A DNA stretch of 64,000 bases from Pyrococcus sp. NA2 (GTDB taxonomy: Archaea; Methanobacteriota_B; Thermococci; Thermococcales; Thermococcaceae): NCBI RefSeq assembly GCF_000211475.1, contig NC_015474.1:1054001-1118000 (forward strand), given 5' to 3'. Under the pieces are notes generated by a model, which did no database searches, had not been told where the DNA came from, and was given only the letters and a program-made list of their open reading frames with translations. A program made the position numbers and the translations under genes. Below, piece by piece: positions 8,767 through 16,643 of this stretch (positions are counted from its first letter, which is position 1; every line of letters begins with the position of its first letter).

Positions 8767-9210
8767 TCACCTCTTAACCTTGAAGCTCATGGCTTCCTTT
8801 TGCTGTATTTCCTGAGCCTTCTTTGCTACTTCTCCAACCCTCTTCTCTATCTCTGCCAAAGCCTCCTGGGTCTTCTTTATCGCTTCGTCGTACTCCTTGA
8901 TTCTCTTCTCAAGGAATGCTATTGCATCGTCAATGCTCCTCTCAACGGCATAGCCTGATCCAACGCTTACTATTGCGTTATTCTTATCTATGATCATGCC
9001 CTTAAGGAAGGAACCTGCCCCTATGGGAACCAAAATCTCTGGCCTTTCTTCTCCAACCTTCTTTAGATTCTCAAGGGTTTCCCTTACAGTTTGAACCTCG
9101 GCCCTAGCCAAGTTTAGTAGCTCAAGATTCTGAGCCAAAAGTTGGGCCTGGGCCTGAAGAACCTGATATTCGTAAGCAAGCTTTTCCAACTCCTTATTGT
9201 TTTGTGCCAT
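8767..9210 (-). CDS. pfdA: prefoldin subunit alpha
   Basis: The alpha subunit of the archaeal prefoldin jellyfish chaperone (two alpha, four beta), which hands unfolded proteins to the thermosome. Two coiled-coil helices flank a central beta-hairpin region ('[32 protein letters not shown]' region). I use the ATG of 'MAQNNKEL', which lies 4 bases after GGTGAT; upstream in-frame starts at 9216 and 9222 are less well placed. It is the last gene of the rpl39e-rpl31e-eif6-rpl18a-pfdA cluster. The beta subunit is at 12518. Confidence 0.95.
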   Translation of the reverse strand: MAQNNKELEKLAYEYQVLQAQAQLLAQNLELLNLARAEVQTVRETLENLKKVGEERPEILVPIGAGSFLKGMIIDKNNAIVSVGSGYAVERSIDDAIAFLEKRIKEYDEAIKKTQEALAEIEKRVGEVAKKAQEIQQKEAMSFKVKR

Positions 9211-9227
9211 TTTCATCACCAAAAATT

Positions 9228-9461
9228 TTAGAGTTCGAGGCTGAGCCTCCTGACAACTATGTCTTCCGCTTCCTCAGGCTTTATCTCCTTGATCTCCTGG
9301 ATGAATATCTTTCTCCTCTTAACCTTGTGCTTGCTTCCGATGTCGGAATAGACGAGCTCCTTTACGTGCTCTTCCTTTAAAGCCCTGTACTCCTTCGTGA
9401 ACTTGAACTTCTTTCCGTTCTTCTCGAAGTAACCGAGGACGCGGAAGACCTTAACCTCCAT
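9228..9461 (-). CDS. rpl18a: 50S ribosomal protein L18Ae (LX)
   Basis: A 77-residue large-subunit ribosomal protein, the archaeal LX/eL20 family. The N-terminal '[19 protein letters not shown]' and C-terminal '[18 protein letters not shown]' are typical. The start follows GGGGTGGGGAG. It sits 12 bases after eif6 and 17 bases before pfdA in the translation cluster. Confidence 0.95.
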   Translation of the reverse strand: MEVKVFRVLGYFEKNGKKFKFTKEYRALKEEHVKELVYSDIGSKHKVKRRKIFIQEIKEIKPEEAEDIVVRRLSLEL

Positions 9462-9473
9462 CTCCCCACCCCC

Positions 9474-10157
9474 TCACACGAATCCTAAGGCCTCTTCAAT
9501 CTTAACTATCTCAGGTCCAGTGGTTAAGTGTCCAACAACAACACCGTTTGAGTTGGCTAACATACACGTTCCAACGTAGGGGACTCCCATGTTAGCAGTT
9601 CCGACGTAAACATCAACTTTAAACAACTCAGATAACCATTCAAGTTCCTCATCAGTTGTCTCCGGATGAACCAATCCGCCTTTATTTGTAACTACCCCAG
9701 CACTCCCGACGGCATTGAGTCCAGCTATTAGGCCCCTTTCAACCTCAACACCAAGTATGTCCCCTATCTCCTTAGCTTCCTGTCTTGAGAACTTTGCACT
9801 AACCAATGCTCCCTTATCGTTAGTTAGGATTAAATTCCCCAGGGCCGTATACTTTGTTCTAAATGGCACTATCTCGGTCTCTATTCCATATTCCTGGAAC
9901 GCCTTCTTTATTCTCTCTATCTCAGTATCCCAGACGTACCAGGGAACCAGTATTGCCCTTGAATTCCCAGCAGCAAGCGTTCCTATTATCCTGGACTTCA
10001 TTATGCTTGCTTCTATTACTGGAACCTTTAGCACCTCTCTAATGACATCTAGTTTCTTTTCCTGGAGGCCTTCCCTAATTAACACTACCTTATCCGTTGC
10101 TATACCAAATACACCTAAATACGGTGAGTTCTCAAAGTCGAGCCTCTCTATGTGCAT
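9474..10157 (-). CDS. eif6: translation initiation factor 6 (aIF6)
   Basis: A 227-residue anti-association factor that binds the 50S subunit and keeps it from joining 30S prematurely. The length is standard. The pseudo-symmetric five-fold repeat of about 45 residues can be picked out from recurrent segments such as 'SRAILVPWYVWDTEI', 'LGNLILTNDKGALVS', 'AGVVTNKGGLVHPET' and 'MLANSNGVVVGHLT'. It lies 20 bases downstream of rpl31e in the same operon. Confidence 0.96.
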   Translation of the reverse strand: MHIERLDFENSPYLGVFGIATDKVVLIREGLQEKKLDVIREVLKVPVIEASIMKSRIIGTLAAGNSRAILVPWYVWDTEIERIKKAFQEYGIETEIVPFRTKYTALGNLILTNDKGALVSAKFSRQEAKEIGDILGVEVERGLIAGLNAVGSAGVVTNKGGLVHPETTDEELEWLSELFKVDVYVGTANMGVPYVGTCMLANSNGVVVGHLTTGPEIVKIEEALGFV

Positions 10158-10177
10158 CCCTTCCCCTCCACGGGGGA

Positions 10178-10462
10178 TCAGGCAAGGTCAACATACGCTA
10201 CCCTGACCTTACCCTCCTCCCTCTCCTCCTCCTGAACCTTGACCTTAACCCTTAGCTTGCTTGGTGGCTTTTCAATTCCCCTCTCCCATATCTTCTCGTT
10301 TACCTTTGTGCTTATTATCACTTCCTGGGCTTTTGCATGTCTTGCAACGAACTCCCTAACGAACTTAACAGCCCTTGGTGCTCTCTTCCATCTTGGCACT
10401 ATCTTCTTTATCTTCTTTATTGGTATCGTGAATATAACTTCCTCTCCAGGCTTTATTGGCAT
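10178..10462 (-). CDS. rpl31e: 50S ribosomal protein L31e
   Basis: A 94-residue ribosomal protein eL31. The basic core '[19 protein letters not shown]' and the following '[27 protein letters not shown]' region are the family hallmarks. The start follows AGGTGGTGTAG. It begins 10 bases after rpl39e in the conserved archaeal cluster. Confidence 0.96.
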   Translation of the reverse strand: MPIKPGEEVIFTIPIKKIKKIVPRWKRAPRAVKFVREFVARHAKAQEVIISTKVNEKIWERGIEKPPSKLRVKVKVQEEEREEGKVRVAYVDLA

Positions 10463-10472
10463 CTACACCACC

Positions 10473-10628
10473 TCACTCCTTAAGTTTTGTCCTTCTCCAG
10501 TGTCTCCTCTTGGGGTGTGTCAAAACTCTCCTATTCGTTTTTACTATAACCCAAACGGGAACTCTTCTGTTCTGTTTCATGGCCTTTGCAAGCCTAAGCT
10601 TTTTGGCGAGAGGTTTATTCCTCGCCAT
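10473..10628 (-). CDS. rpl39e: 50S ribosomal protein L39e
   Basis: A 51-residue highly basic protein read by hand from the complement: it begins [20 protein letters not shown] and ends with [11 protein letters not shown]. This is the full length of archaeal eL39. The ATG at 10628 follows a purine-rich GGGAGGGAAGGAAA. A TATA element (CCTTTTAAG complement, near 10692) precedes it, making this the promoter-proximal gene of the cluster that continues through rpl31e, eif6, rpl18a and pfdA. Confidence 0.95.
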
Positions 10629-10743
10629 TTTCCTTCCCTCCCTGGAATTTAGCTAATGAGAATGCCTGTTCACCTTAACAGTGGGCAACTTAAAAGGGTT
10701 TCGTTGTGGAGTATTCATCGGTTGTCCAAATTTTTTGAGGCTA

Positions 10744-10788
10744 AAGTTTAATACCCAATCAAGCTTCAATAATCCTTGATTGGGGGTG
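10744..10788 (+). promoter_or_regulatory. serK promoter with perfect 10-bp inverted repeat abutting the ribosome-binding site
   Basis: A TATA-like AGTTTAATA (about 10745-10753) is followed at once by CCCAATCAAG (10754-10763), an 11-base loop, and CTTGATTGGG (10775-10784). This is a perfect 10-bp inverted repeat. The last GGG is also the first half of the GGGGGTG ribosome-binding site (10782-10788) of serK. In RNA it could form a hairpin that hides part of the SD if transcription starts upstream of 10754. In DNA it could be a repressor operator over the start site. Confidence 0.6.
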
Positions 10789-10794
10789 CAATGG

Positions 10795-11523
10795 ATGGGC
10801 GTTGAGAAGGTTCCAAAATACAATATACCAATCAAGAAGGTTGAGTACGTCTTCATCGAGCTCGACAAGATGAAGCCCCATGAGCAGCTCGTTCAAAGGG
10901 AGCTTGAAGACTTCATAGAGAGCGTCACCGGCTCAGGTATCTTCTGGAAGCCAATGCTCCTAGCAAAGATCCCTGGAACTGATGAGTATCTCATCGTCGA
11001 TGGCCACCATCGTTGGGCTGGCCTTCAGAAGCTCGGTGCAAAGAAGGCCCCCTCAGTTATACTTGACTACTTCAGCGATGATGTTAAGGTCTACACTTGG
11101 TACCCGGCATTCAAGGGGGATCTTAACAAGGTCATAGAGAGGCTCAAGAAAGAGGGTCTCGAGGTAATTGAGGATCCAAACGCCGAAGAAAAGGCTGAAA
11201 AGGGAGAAATAGCCTTTGCTCTAGTTGGAGAGAAGAGCTTTGCAATTCCAGGAGGTCTAGACGAGCAGAAGAAGGTCAGTAAAGTTTTAGACGAGATGGA
11301 TCAAGCTGGAGAGATAGAGCTCGTCTACTATGGTCTAAAGGAGGATGCAAAGGCAGACATGGAGAAGGGTGAAATAGACTATGTCTTCATAAGGAAGGCT
11401 CCGAGCAAGGAGGAGGTAATGGAACTAGTGAAGAGGGGAGAGGTGTTCTCACCAAAGACAACAAGACACGTCCTGCCCTTCATTCCAGATAAGATAGACG
11501 TTAAGCTTGAGGACCTGTTCTAG
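10795..11523 (+). CDS. serK: ADP-dependent L-serine kinase SerK (ParB/Srx-like fold)
   Basis: A 242-residue enzyme of the ParB/sulfiredoxin superfamily. It matches the Thermococcus kodakarensis free-serine kinase, which phosphorylates L-serine with ADP as donor to give O-phosphoserine for cysteine biosynthesis. The ParB-type motif 'VDGHHRWAG' (near residue 65) and the preceding 'LDKMKPHEQ' are visible. The family was earlier annotated as chromosome partitioning protein; the match to SerK over the whole length is better. Start ATG 10795 ('MGVEKVPKY') follows GGGGGTG. The leader holds a strong inverted repeat. Confidence 0.88.
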   Translation: MGVEKVPKYNIPIKKVEYVFIELDKMKPHEQLVQRELEDFIESVTGSGIFWKPMLLAKIPGTDEYLIVDGHHRWAGLQKLGAKKAPSVILDYFSDDVKVYTWYPAFKGDLNKVIERLKKEGLEVIEDPNAEEKAEKGEIAFALVGEKSFAIPGGLDEQKKVSKVLDEMDQAGEIELVYYGLKEDAKADMEKGEIDYVFIRKAPSKEEVMELVKRGEVFSPKTTRHVLPFIPDKIDVKLEDLF

Positions 11524-11571
11524 CGAAACTTGTATATTCTCTTCTTTCCTTTTATTCATCTGGTGGTATTG

Positions 11572-12483
11572 TTGAGGGCATCAAAGCTGGCCGTTAAGAT
11601 ACTCAAAAAGGAAGGAGAAGATGTCTATTACGACCCAATAATCCATGGAAGAACACTGAAGATAGTTGGGATTGATGACGATCCAGTAGAGGTTATGAAC
11701 TACATCCTAACCCAATACAAGGAAAAGGGATACACTCTCATCGCCTTTGACACCTCAGGAAGATTCCCAACTTCTCTCTTTGACAACGTTTTAAGAATAG
11801 AGGAGAACACTCCAGCAGGTCTCGATCCACTGAAGATGGCGAAGGTTGGTTTGATAAGAGATCCCTATTCAGCTGTGACAATAATCCAGACGATATATGA
11901 ACTAGATAGAGCATCGACGGAGAAGCTCTATGCCGACTTCGTAAGGGGAAAGGTAAGTTCGATGAACGATGTTGTTAAGTCGAAGGAAAGCTACGCTGAA
12001 GTGATAAACGAGAGCTACACAGAACTCGATGGAATGCTATTTGAAGGAGAACCAACTAAAATCCCGGAAAATTGTCTCGTTGATCTGAGTGGCCTTAACA
12101 GTATAACATTAACGGGAATTGCTTTTTTGATAATCTCGGCGGTTCTTGAAGACAGGAGGAACGTTGTCTATGGTCTGTATGATGTTGCCGTGCTAACATT
12201 CACGGATGCGGGTAACGCAGGACTTCCTCTCCTAACAAGACCAGCAAGGAGAAGGGTAGCTATACTTGGAACTAGGTATCCACTTGATCAAGTTCTAAGT
12301 ATCCCTGGTCCGCTGCTTCTACTCTATAACGACCCAGATGTTCAGTCAGCAATATACGAGAGCCAGGGAGTTCCTCAGGGGCTTAGAAGATTTGTAAATA
12401 AGGGGGAGGGAGCCTATATAAGAAGGAGCCCAGAGACTATAGAGGTTGAGTTTGGAGAGCTCTTGAGGGAGCAAGGTTCTTAA
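11572..12483 (+). CDS. conserved hypothetical protein, possible HerA/VirB4-like NTPase relic
   Basis: A ~303-residue protein I do not firmly recognise. Starting at TTG 11572 (after GGTGGT) gives 'RASKLAVKILKKEG..'. The segments 'TLIAFDTSGRFPTSLF', 'NCLVDLSGLNSITLTGIAFLIISAVLEDRR' and the end 'LLLLYNDPDVQSAIYESQGVP' recall the late motifs of HerA/FtsK-type ATPases, but there is no Walker A lysine, so ATPase activity is doubtful. No signal peptide or membrane span if the TTG start is right. It lies 48 bases after serK and 34 bases before pfdB. Function unknown. Confidence 0.7.
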   Translation: MRASKLAVKILKKEGEDVYYDPIIHGRTLKIVGIDDDPVEVMNYILTQYKEKGYTLIAFDTSGRFPTSLFDNVLRIEENTPAGLDPLKMAKVGLIRDPYSAVTIIQTIYELDRASTEKLYADFVRGKVSSMNDVVKSKESYAEVINESYTELDGMLFEGEPTKIPENCLVDLSGLNSITLTGIAFLIISAVLEDRRNVVYGLYDVAVLTFTDAGNAGLPLLTRPARRRVAILGTRYPLDQVLSIPGPLLLLYNDPDVQSAIYESQGVPQGLRRFVNKGEGAYIRRSPETIEVEFGELLREQGS

Positions 12484-12517
12484 GGTATTTTAAAAACTCT
12501 ACTCCGGTGGGGCTAAA

Positions 12518-12871
12518 ATGCAGAACATCCCGCCTCAGGTTCAGGCCATGCTAGGCCAACTTGAGAGCTACCAGCAACAACTTCAATTGGTTATTCAGCA
12601 GAAGCAGAAGGTTCAAGCAGATCTAAATGAGGCTAAGAAGGCTCTAGAGGAAATAGAAGCCCTTCCGGATGATGCCCAGATATACAAGACTGTCGGAACG
12701 CTCATAGTGAAGACGACAAAGGAGAGGGCCGTCCAGGAGCTTAAGGAGAAGATAGAGACATTAGAGGTTAGACTCAACGCATTGAGCAGGCAGGAGCAGA
12801 AGATAAACGAGAAGGTCAAGGAGTTGACCCAGAAGATACAGGCCGCCTTGAGACCTCCAACTGCCGGCTGA
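12518..12871 (+). CDS. pfdB: prefoldin subunit beta
   Basis: A 117-residue beta subunit of archaeal prefoldin. Long N- and C-terminal amphipathic helices flank the hairpin 'DAQIYKTVGTLIVKTTKE', the family signature. The ATG follows GGTGGGGCTAAA and a TTTTAAAA promoter-like element lies ~25 bases upstream. It leads an operon with DUF3194, a DHH phosphoesterase, a zinc protein, a tRNA-binding protein and a cupin. Confidence 0.96.
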   Translation: MQNIPPQVQAMLGQLESYQQQLQLVIQQKQKVQADLNEAKKALEEIEALPDDAQIYKTVGTLIVKTTKERAVQELKEKIETLEVRLNALSRQEQKINEKVKELTQKIQAALRPPTAG

Positions 12872-12897
12872 CCTCTTCTTTTTTGAGGTGTAACATC

Positions 12898-13254
12898 ATG
12901 AGGAAAGTAGTCCACATAGGATTACCCAAGCTCAGCGAGGAGGAGTTGATAGAGATAGGGGACATAGCCCAGAGGGTTATAATTAACTACATATTTGAAC
13001 ATCTAGCGAAGAGCGAAGTTCGTGATATGGAGGTAACCGCCAGGATAAACCAAGGAGAAACCCTTGACCTCGAGCTTGAGGTCTACATTGAAGTTCCAAT
13101 TTTCGTCAAGGTTGATGTTGAATCCCTAATAGATGAGGCCATAGATAAGGCCTATGAAGTTGTTGAGAGACACTTGAGAAAGCTTGCCAAGGGGAAAGAT
13201 AATGAAGGGAGAGAGAAAGCTAAAGAAGTTCCTAATGAGCCTCAGAAGGGATGA
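12898..13254 (+). CDS. DUF3194 family protein
   Basis: A 118-residue acidic, soluble protein of the archaeal DUF3194 family, often found beside pfdB. Family members are conserved in Thermococcales and methanogens without known activity. Visible features are an N-terminal helix with 'LSEEELIEIGDIAQRVIINYIFEHL' and a beta-rich middle 'LDLELEVYIEVPIFVKVDVE'. The ATG follows GAGGTG plus 7 bases. Its 3' end overlaps the DHH gene by 53 bases in another frame. Confidence 0.82.
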   Translation: MRKVVHIGLPKLSEEELIEIGDIAQRVIINYIFEHLAKSEVRDMEVTARINQGETLDLELEVYIEVPIFVKVDVESLIDEAIDKAYEVVERHLRKLAKGKDNEGREKAKEVPNEPQKG

Positions 13255-14194
13255 AAATATAATTCTCCTATGCCACCATAATGCTGATCCCGATTCTCTC
13301 GGCTCTGCGATAGCATTCTCGAACTTTCTCCTTCACCTCGGCTTTAAGAATGTTAGAATTGGGGTCGCCCAGAGCATAGCGAGCTATTCTCGAAGGCTCG
13401 TCCAATTTTCAAGGGTTCCAATAGAGAGAAATCCCAGGATCGAGGAGAGCATCGTATTTATATTTGACACGTCATCCCTTGAGCAACTTGAGCCCATAGA
13501 GATACCGCTAACGTCCAAAATCATCGTTATAGATCACCACGTTGAAAAAGAGGACTCAATACCCGCTGAGATATCAATTATAGATCCAACGAGGACGTCG
13601 ACGGCTGAAATAGTGTGGGAGCTTTTTAAGAAGTTCAAGTTCAGTGATGAGGAATCGGCCAAGCTGTTACTCGCTGGAATAATCTCGGACACTTCCAACT
13701 TTAGATACTCAAATGCGAAAACGTTCAAGACGGTTGCCGAGATTCTCGACCTCTATAAATTCTCCATCGGCGAGATTTCCCATCTCGTCTCACCCGTGAG
13801 CGATGAGAACATAGACCAGTCGAAGAGGATAGCCATACTCAAGGCCTGCCAAAGGATGGAGATACATAAGGTTAAGAAGTTCGTTATCGTAACTTCGAAG
13901 GTCTCAGCTTACGAGGCTCTAGCCTGCAAAGTCTTCCTACAGCTAGGTGCCGACGTTGCGATAGTTGGAAGCGAAAAGGATGGGGTTAGAATATCAGCTA
14001 GGGCGAAGGAGCATTTAGTTAAGAAGGGCCTTCACCTCGGAAAGCTCATGGAGAGAGTGGGCCCGATAATAGAGGGATCTGGAGGAGGCCATCCTGGGGC
14101 CGCCGGGGCGAATGGAAAGAGGAATTTGGATGAGGCAATAAAGTTCCTAGTTAAGGAGGTTCAAAAGTTCTTGAAGGGGGTTGAAGATGGCTAG
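13202..14194 (+). CDS. DHH-family phosphoesterase (RecJ/NrnA-like)
   Basis: A 330-residue DHH/DHHA1 phosphoesterase, the class that includes nanoRNases, RecJ-like exonucleases and cyclic-dinucleotide hydrolases. The N-terminal metal site is 'HHNADPDSLGSA', the DHH motif is 'VIDHHVEKED', and the DHHA1 substrate-binding motif is 'GSGGGHPGAAGA'. Start ATG 13202 lies inside the preceding gene, behind GGGGAAAGATA; an upstream in-frame start at 13184 is less likely. The stop overlaps the start of the zinc protein gene (ATGGCTAG). The substrate cannot be set from sequence. Confidence 0.88.
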   Translation: MKGERKLKKFLMSLRRDENIILLCHHNADPDSLGSAIAFSNFLLHLGFKNVRIGVAQSIASYSRRLVQFSRVPIERNPRIEESIVFIFDTSSLEQLEPIEIPLTSKIIVIDHHVEKEDSIPAEISIIDPTRTSTAEIVWELFKKFKFSDEESAKLLLAGIISDTSNFRYSNAKTFKTVAEILDLYKFSIGEISHLVSPVSDENIDQSKRIAILKACQRMEIHKVKKFVIVTSKVSAYEALACKVFLQLGADVAIVGSEKDGVRISARAKEHLVKKGLHLGKLMERVGPIIEGSGGGHPGAAGANGKRNLDEAIKFLVKEVQKFLKGVEDG

Positions 14195-14516
14195 GTGTCC
14201 GATCTGTGGTGCTCCCCTCAACTGGAACGAGCTAATAGAGCAGATGCTCAAGCTGGGGAATGCCGAGGAGATAATGAAGGATAGGAATGAGTTTCTTAAG
14301 TCTTTCGAATCCTTCGTTTTCAAGTGCCCCAGCTGTAATGAGGAGTTCGAGGGGAAGTACCTTCCGAGTGATGAGGCCGAGAAGGTCTTTGAGTTGATAA
14401 ACGACTTTAAAGGTTCCATAGACTGGGAGAAGAAAAAGGTGAGGATAAGGCTGAACAATCTGCTTGCCCTTGAGAAGATGCTCGAGGAGTGGGACAAGAG
14501 GGTCAAGGGGGTGTGA
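14187..14516 (+). CDS. small zinc-ribbon protein
   Basis: A 109-residue protein with two CxxC pairs, 'CPICGAP' near the N-terminus and '[10 protein letters not shown]' near residue 50, which would form one zinc ribbon split by a helical insert. The C-terminal half is helical and charged. No catalytic motif is seen; nucleic-acid or ribosome binding is the usual inference for such proteins. The start overlaps the stop of the DHH gene, and the next gene begins 2 bases after its stop, so the block is translationally coupled. Confidence 0.78.
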   Translation: MARCPICGAPLNWNELIEQMLKLGNAEEIMKDRNEFLKSFESFVFKCPSCNEEFEGKYLPSDEAEKVFELINDFKGSIDWEKKKVRIRLNNLLALEKMLEEWDKRVKGV

Positions 14517-14518
14517 AG

Positions 14519-15244
14519 ATGTGGGACACGAGTAAGGATTACAGGTTACTAGTTGCCGAAAAGTCCGTTGAGCTGTTCCTGAGAACCATAGAGGGGGCGA
14601 AGTTCAGGGGGCAGTGGGATAAGAAGAGGGCCGTACAGCTCGCCAAGGAGATGCTCCCGGATATTCAAGCTTTAAGGTACAGCTACGTCGATCCTGAAGA
14701 GCTCGTTGAGATGCCCCAGATGAAGTCCCTAAAGGAGAAAGCCCAGGAAATAATAGAGGCCCTCGGCGGCGAGGACTGGCACAGGAAGTTTTTAGCTCAG
14801 GCTGGAAAGGATGAGAGGGAGAAGGTTGAGGAGCAGGTGGCGAAGATAAAGTTCTTCCTGAACACCATCCTGGGCCTCGATAGGAGACTTAAGCTCGGGA
14901 AGATAAACGATCCCGTCATAGGGGTTGACATAGTTGTTGGGGAAGTCATGAGCGTCGGGAAGCATCCAAGGGCCGATAAGCTACTGGTAACTAACGTCAA
15001 CATAGGCGAGAGGGCCATAACCGTTGTCACGAACGACTTGAGCGTCAAGGAGGGGAACAGGGTTGCCGTGGCTCTCTTACCTCCAAGGGTCTTCTTCGGA
15101 GTTGTAAGCGAGGGAATGTTCCTGGGAGCTGAGGAAGGGGTTCTGAAGGACGTGAAGGGAGAGATCGGTGGACTTCCAAAGGGAATCCCGCTTGAAGCTT
15201 TAAATGAGACGAGGAACATGGTCGAAGCGTTCCTGAAGGGATGA
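14519..15244 (+). CDS. tRNA-binding (EMAP/Trbp-like OB) domain protein
   Basis: A 241-residue protein. The C-terminal ~120 residues form a tRNA-binding OB fold like the C-terminal extension of MetRS and Trbp111: '[27 protein letters not shown]' and '[11 protein letters not shown]' are the signature strands. The N-terminal half is helical and not assigned. The ATG at 14519 lies just after the stop of the zinc protein gene, behind GGGGGTGTGAAG. The context (prefoldin, ribosome-linked genes) suggests a translation-linked role, but the RNA partner is unknown. Confidence 0.85.
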   Translation: MWDTSKDYRLLVAEKSVELFLRTIEGAKFRGQWDKKRAVQLAKEMLPDIQALRYSYVDPEELVEMPQMKSLKEKAQEIIEALGGEDWHRKFLAQAGKDEREKVEEQVAKIKFFLNTILGLDRRLKLGKINDPVIGVDIVVGEVMSVGKHPRADKLLVTNVNIGERAITVVTNDLSVKEGNRVAVALLPPRVFFGVVSEGMFLGAEEGVLKDVKGEIGGLPKGIPLEALNETRNMVEAFLKG

Positions 15245-15247
15245 TGT

Positions 15248-15586
15248 ATGAGGGCTGAGATAAAGGAGAGGATAGACAGGGGGCCGTACGTTAAGTATCC
15301 CATCTTCGAGGGTGAATTGCCTGAGGGGAGCTATGCTCAGATAGTTGAGATAAAGCCAAGGGAGAGGGTTGGCAAGCACTATCACAGGGAACAGTACGAG
15401 CTCTTCTACATAATAGAAGGAAGGGCAAGGCTTGGGATTGGCGAGGAGGAGTACTTGGCGGGCCCAGGAGATATCTACCTGGTTAAGCCGGGAACGATTC
15501 ACTGGGTCGTCAACGACTCTGAGAAACCATTTAAGTTACTCGTTGTTAAGCTGAACTTCAAGGGCGACGATACGGTTTGGTTGTAG
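15248..15586 (+). CDS. cupin domain protein
   Basis: A 112-residue single-domain cupin. Motif 1 is 'GKHYHREQYELFYIIEG', supplying two His and a Glu as metal ligands, and motif 2 is 'GDIYLVKPGTIHWVVN', supplying the third His. Small cupins may be isomerases, dioxygenases or sugar-binding proteins, so the activity is open. It starts 3 bases after the preceding stop and closes the pfdB operon. Confidence 0.88.
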   Translation: MRAEIKERIDRGPYVKYPIFEGELPEGSYAQIVEIKPRERVGKHYHREQYELFYIIEGRARLGIGEEEYLAGPGDIYLVKPGTIHWVVNDSEKPFKLLVVKLNFKGDDTVWL

Positions 15587-15597
15587 TTCAAGCTAAA

Positions 15598-15935
15598 TCA
15601 AACAATCCTAACTCGGCTAGAAACTCTCCCGGTGTCAAAAACTTTAAACCTACAAACTTCATTTCCATCTTCATCTTCGATTATTATCTCTTTTGTCGTA
15701 GGATCCCTTAGGTTAATAATGTCCTTATTATCCAAGGTTATCACGAAGTCAACGCCCGCGTCACATGCAATGGACAGAACTTCATTATCCTTCAATATAA
15801 CCTTAACTCTTTAGTTATCAACATCACGTATGGCCGAAACCTAGCAAGTTCATCAGGAATCTTCTCGCAAAGTATCTCTGGATTTTATTACTACTCAATT
15901 TAGCCACTAACCTCTCGACCATTTTTCCACATTTT
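15598..15935 (-). pseudogene. decayed PIN-domain (VapC-like) toxin gene
   Basis: The intact 3' part (15598-15795) encodes 'LKDNEVLSIACDAGVDFVITLDNKDIINL', the conserved late motif of PIN-domain ribonucleases. Upstream the similarity continues only by changing frame: 'PDELARFRPYVMLITKE' ends at a stop, and an earlier piece 'MVERLVAKLSSNK' is in yet another frame. I read this as at least two frameshifts. The acidic residues of the N-terminal half of the active site are lost, so the product would be inactive. Confidence 0.6.
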
Positions 15936-15938
15936 CAA

Positions 15939-16193
15939 TCACCTCTTGAAGCTCCTCCTCAATTGGAGAGGTGTTGGGTTTTGTGACAATACTAGTTCAA
16001 CCACGTCTTCCGAGAGGTAAATTATTATCTTGTCAAACATCTCAAATAGGATCTTCTGTAGGGCATAATTAATGAAATCAGAACGATCCTTGAACAGTCC
16101 AAGCTCAACAAGGGCCTCGATCTGCTTGTCAACAAACTCTGGGATTCTAACACTAATTATTTTAATAGGGTTCCTCCCTTTTTGTTTTGTCAC
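15939..16193 (-). CDS. ribbon-helix-helix (antitoxin-like) protein, possibly truncated
   Basis: An 84-residue protein starting at GTG 16193 (behind GGAGGGATTGAAACT). 'PIKIISVRIPEFVDKQIEALVELGLFKDRSDFINYALQKIL' is a ribbon-helix-helix DNA-binding domain as in archaeal antitoxins. The normal C-terminal toxin-binding tail is probably cut by a frameshift: the final ten residues are out of register, while a neighbouring frame reads 'SPIEEELQEVIENVEKW'. Together with the broken PIN gene downstream it is a dying VapBC-like module. Confidence 0.65.
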   Translation of the reverse strand: MTKQKGRNPIKIISVRIPEFVDKQIEALVELGLFKDRSDFINYALQKILFEMFDKIIIYLSEDVVELVLSQNPTPLQLRRSFKR

Positions 16194-16404
16194 AGTTTCA
16201 ATCCCTCCGTGTGTTTGCGTTATGTGATACATTTGTAATACAATTGAAAAGCATTGCCTTCCAAACTTCAAAGATAAGTCCAGGAGTTGAGAAGAACTTC
16301 CTAAACTCACGCAAGGGAAAATGTAAAGCTTTCTATGAACTCAACGCTATAATTTTCCAGAATTTAAGAAAATTTTTCAATATTAAGGATTATTACTTGA
16401 AAAT

Positions 16405-16498
16405 TTTTCGTTAAGTTTTGTTAAGGTTAAAAACTTAACGAAAGTCAGGTTTTCGTTAAGTTTTGAGGGTTAATGAAATTTAACGAATGACATTAACG
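16405..16498. repeat. cluster of TTCGTTAAG direct/inverted repeats
   Basis: Four to five copies of one motif lie in ~95 bases: TTTTCGTTAAGTTTT at 16405-16419, its inverse AAAAACTTAACGAAA at 16429-16443, the direct form again at 16450-16464, then weaker inverse forms TTTAACGAA (16479-16487) and TTAACG (16493-16498). Core centres are 25, 20, 25 and 13 bases apart. The spacing of about two helical turns suggests a protein-binding array. No gene runs through it: the gap from 16194 to 16643 otherwise holds nothing I can call. Confidence 0.7.
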
Positions 16499-16643
16499 TG
16501 CAAATTTTAGCCTTGACTAACTAAAATGTTCCTTAAAGCTTTATCTTGTGGTTTAACGCCTCTCTTTAGATTTTGTAACTATGTGTAACGCAGTGTGAGA
16601 GTATCGAGAGAAGGTTAAAAGAGCTTGAGCAAATTGTCAAGTT

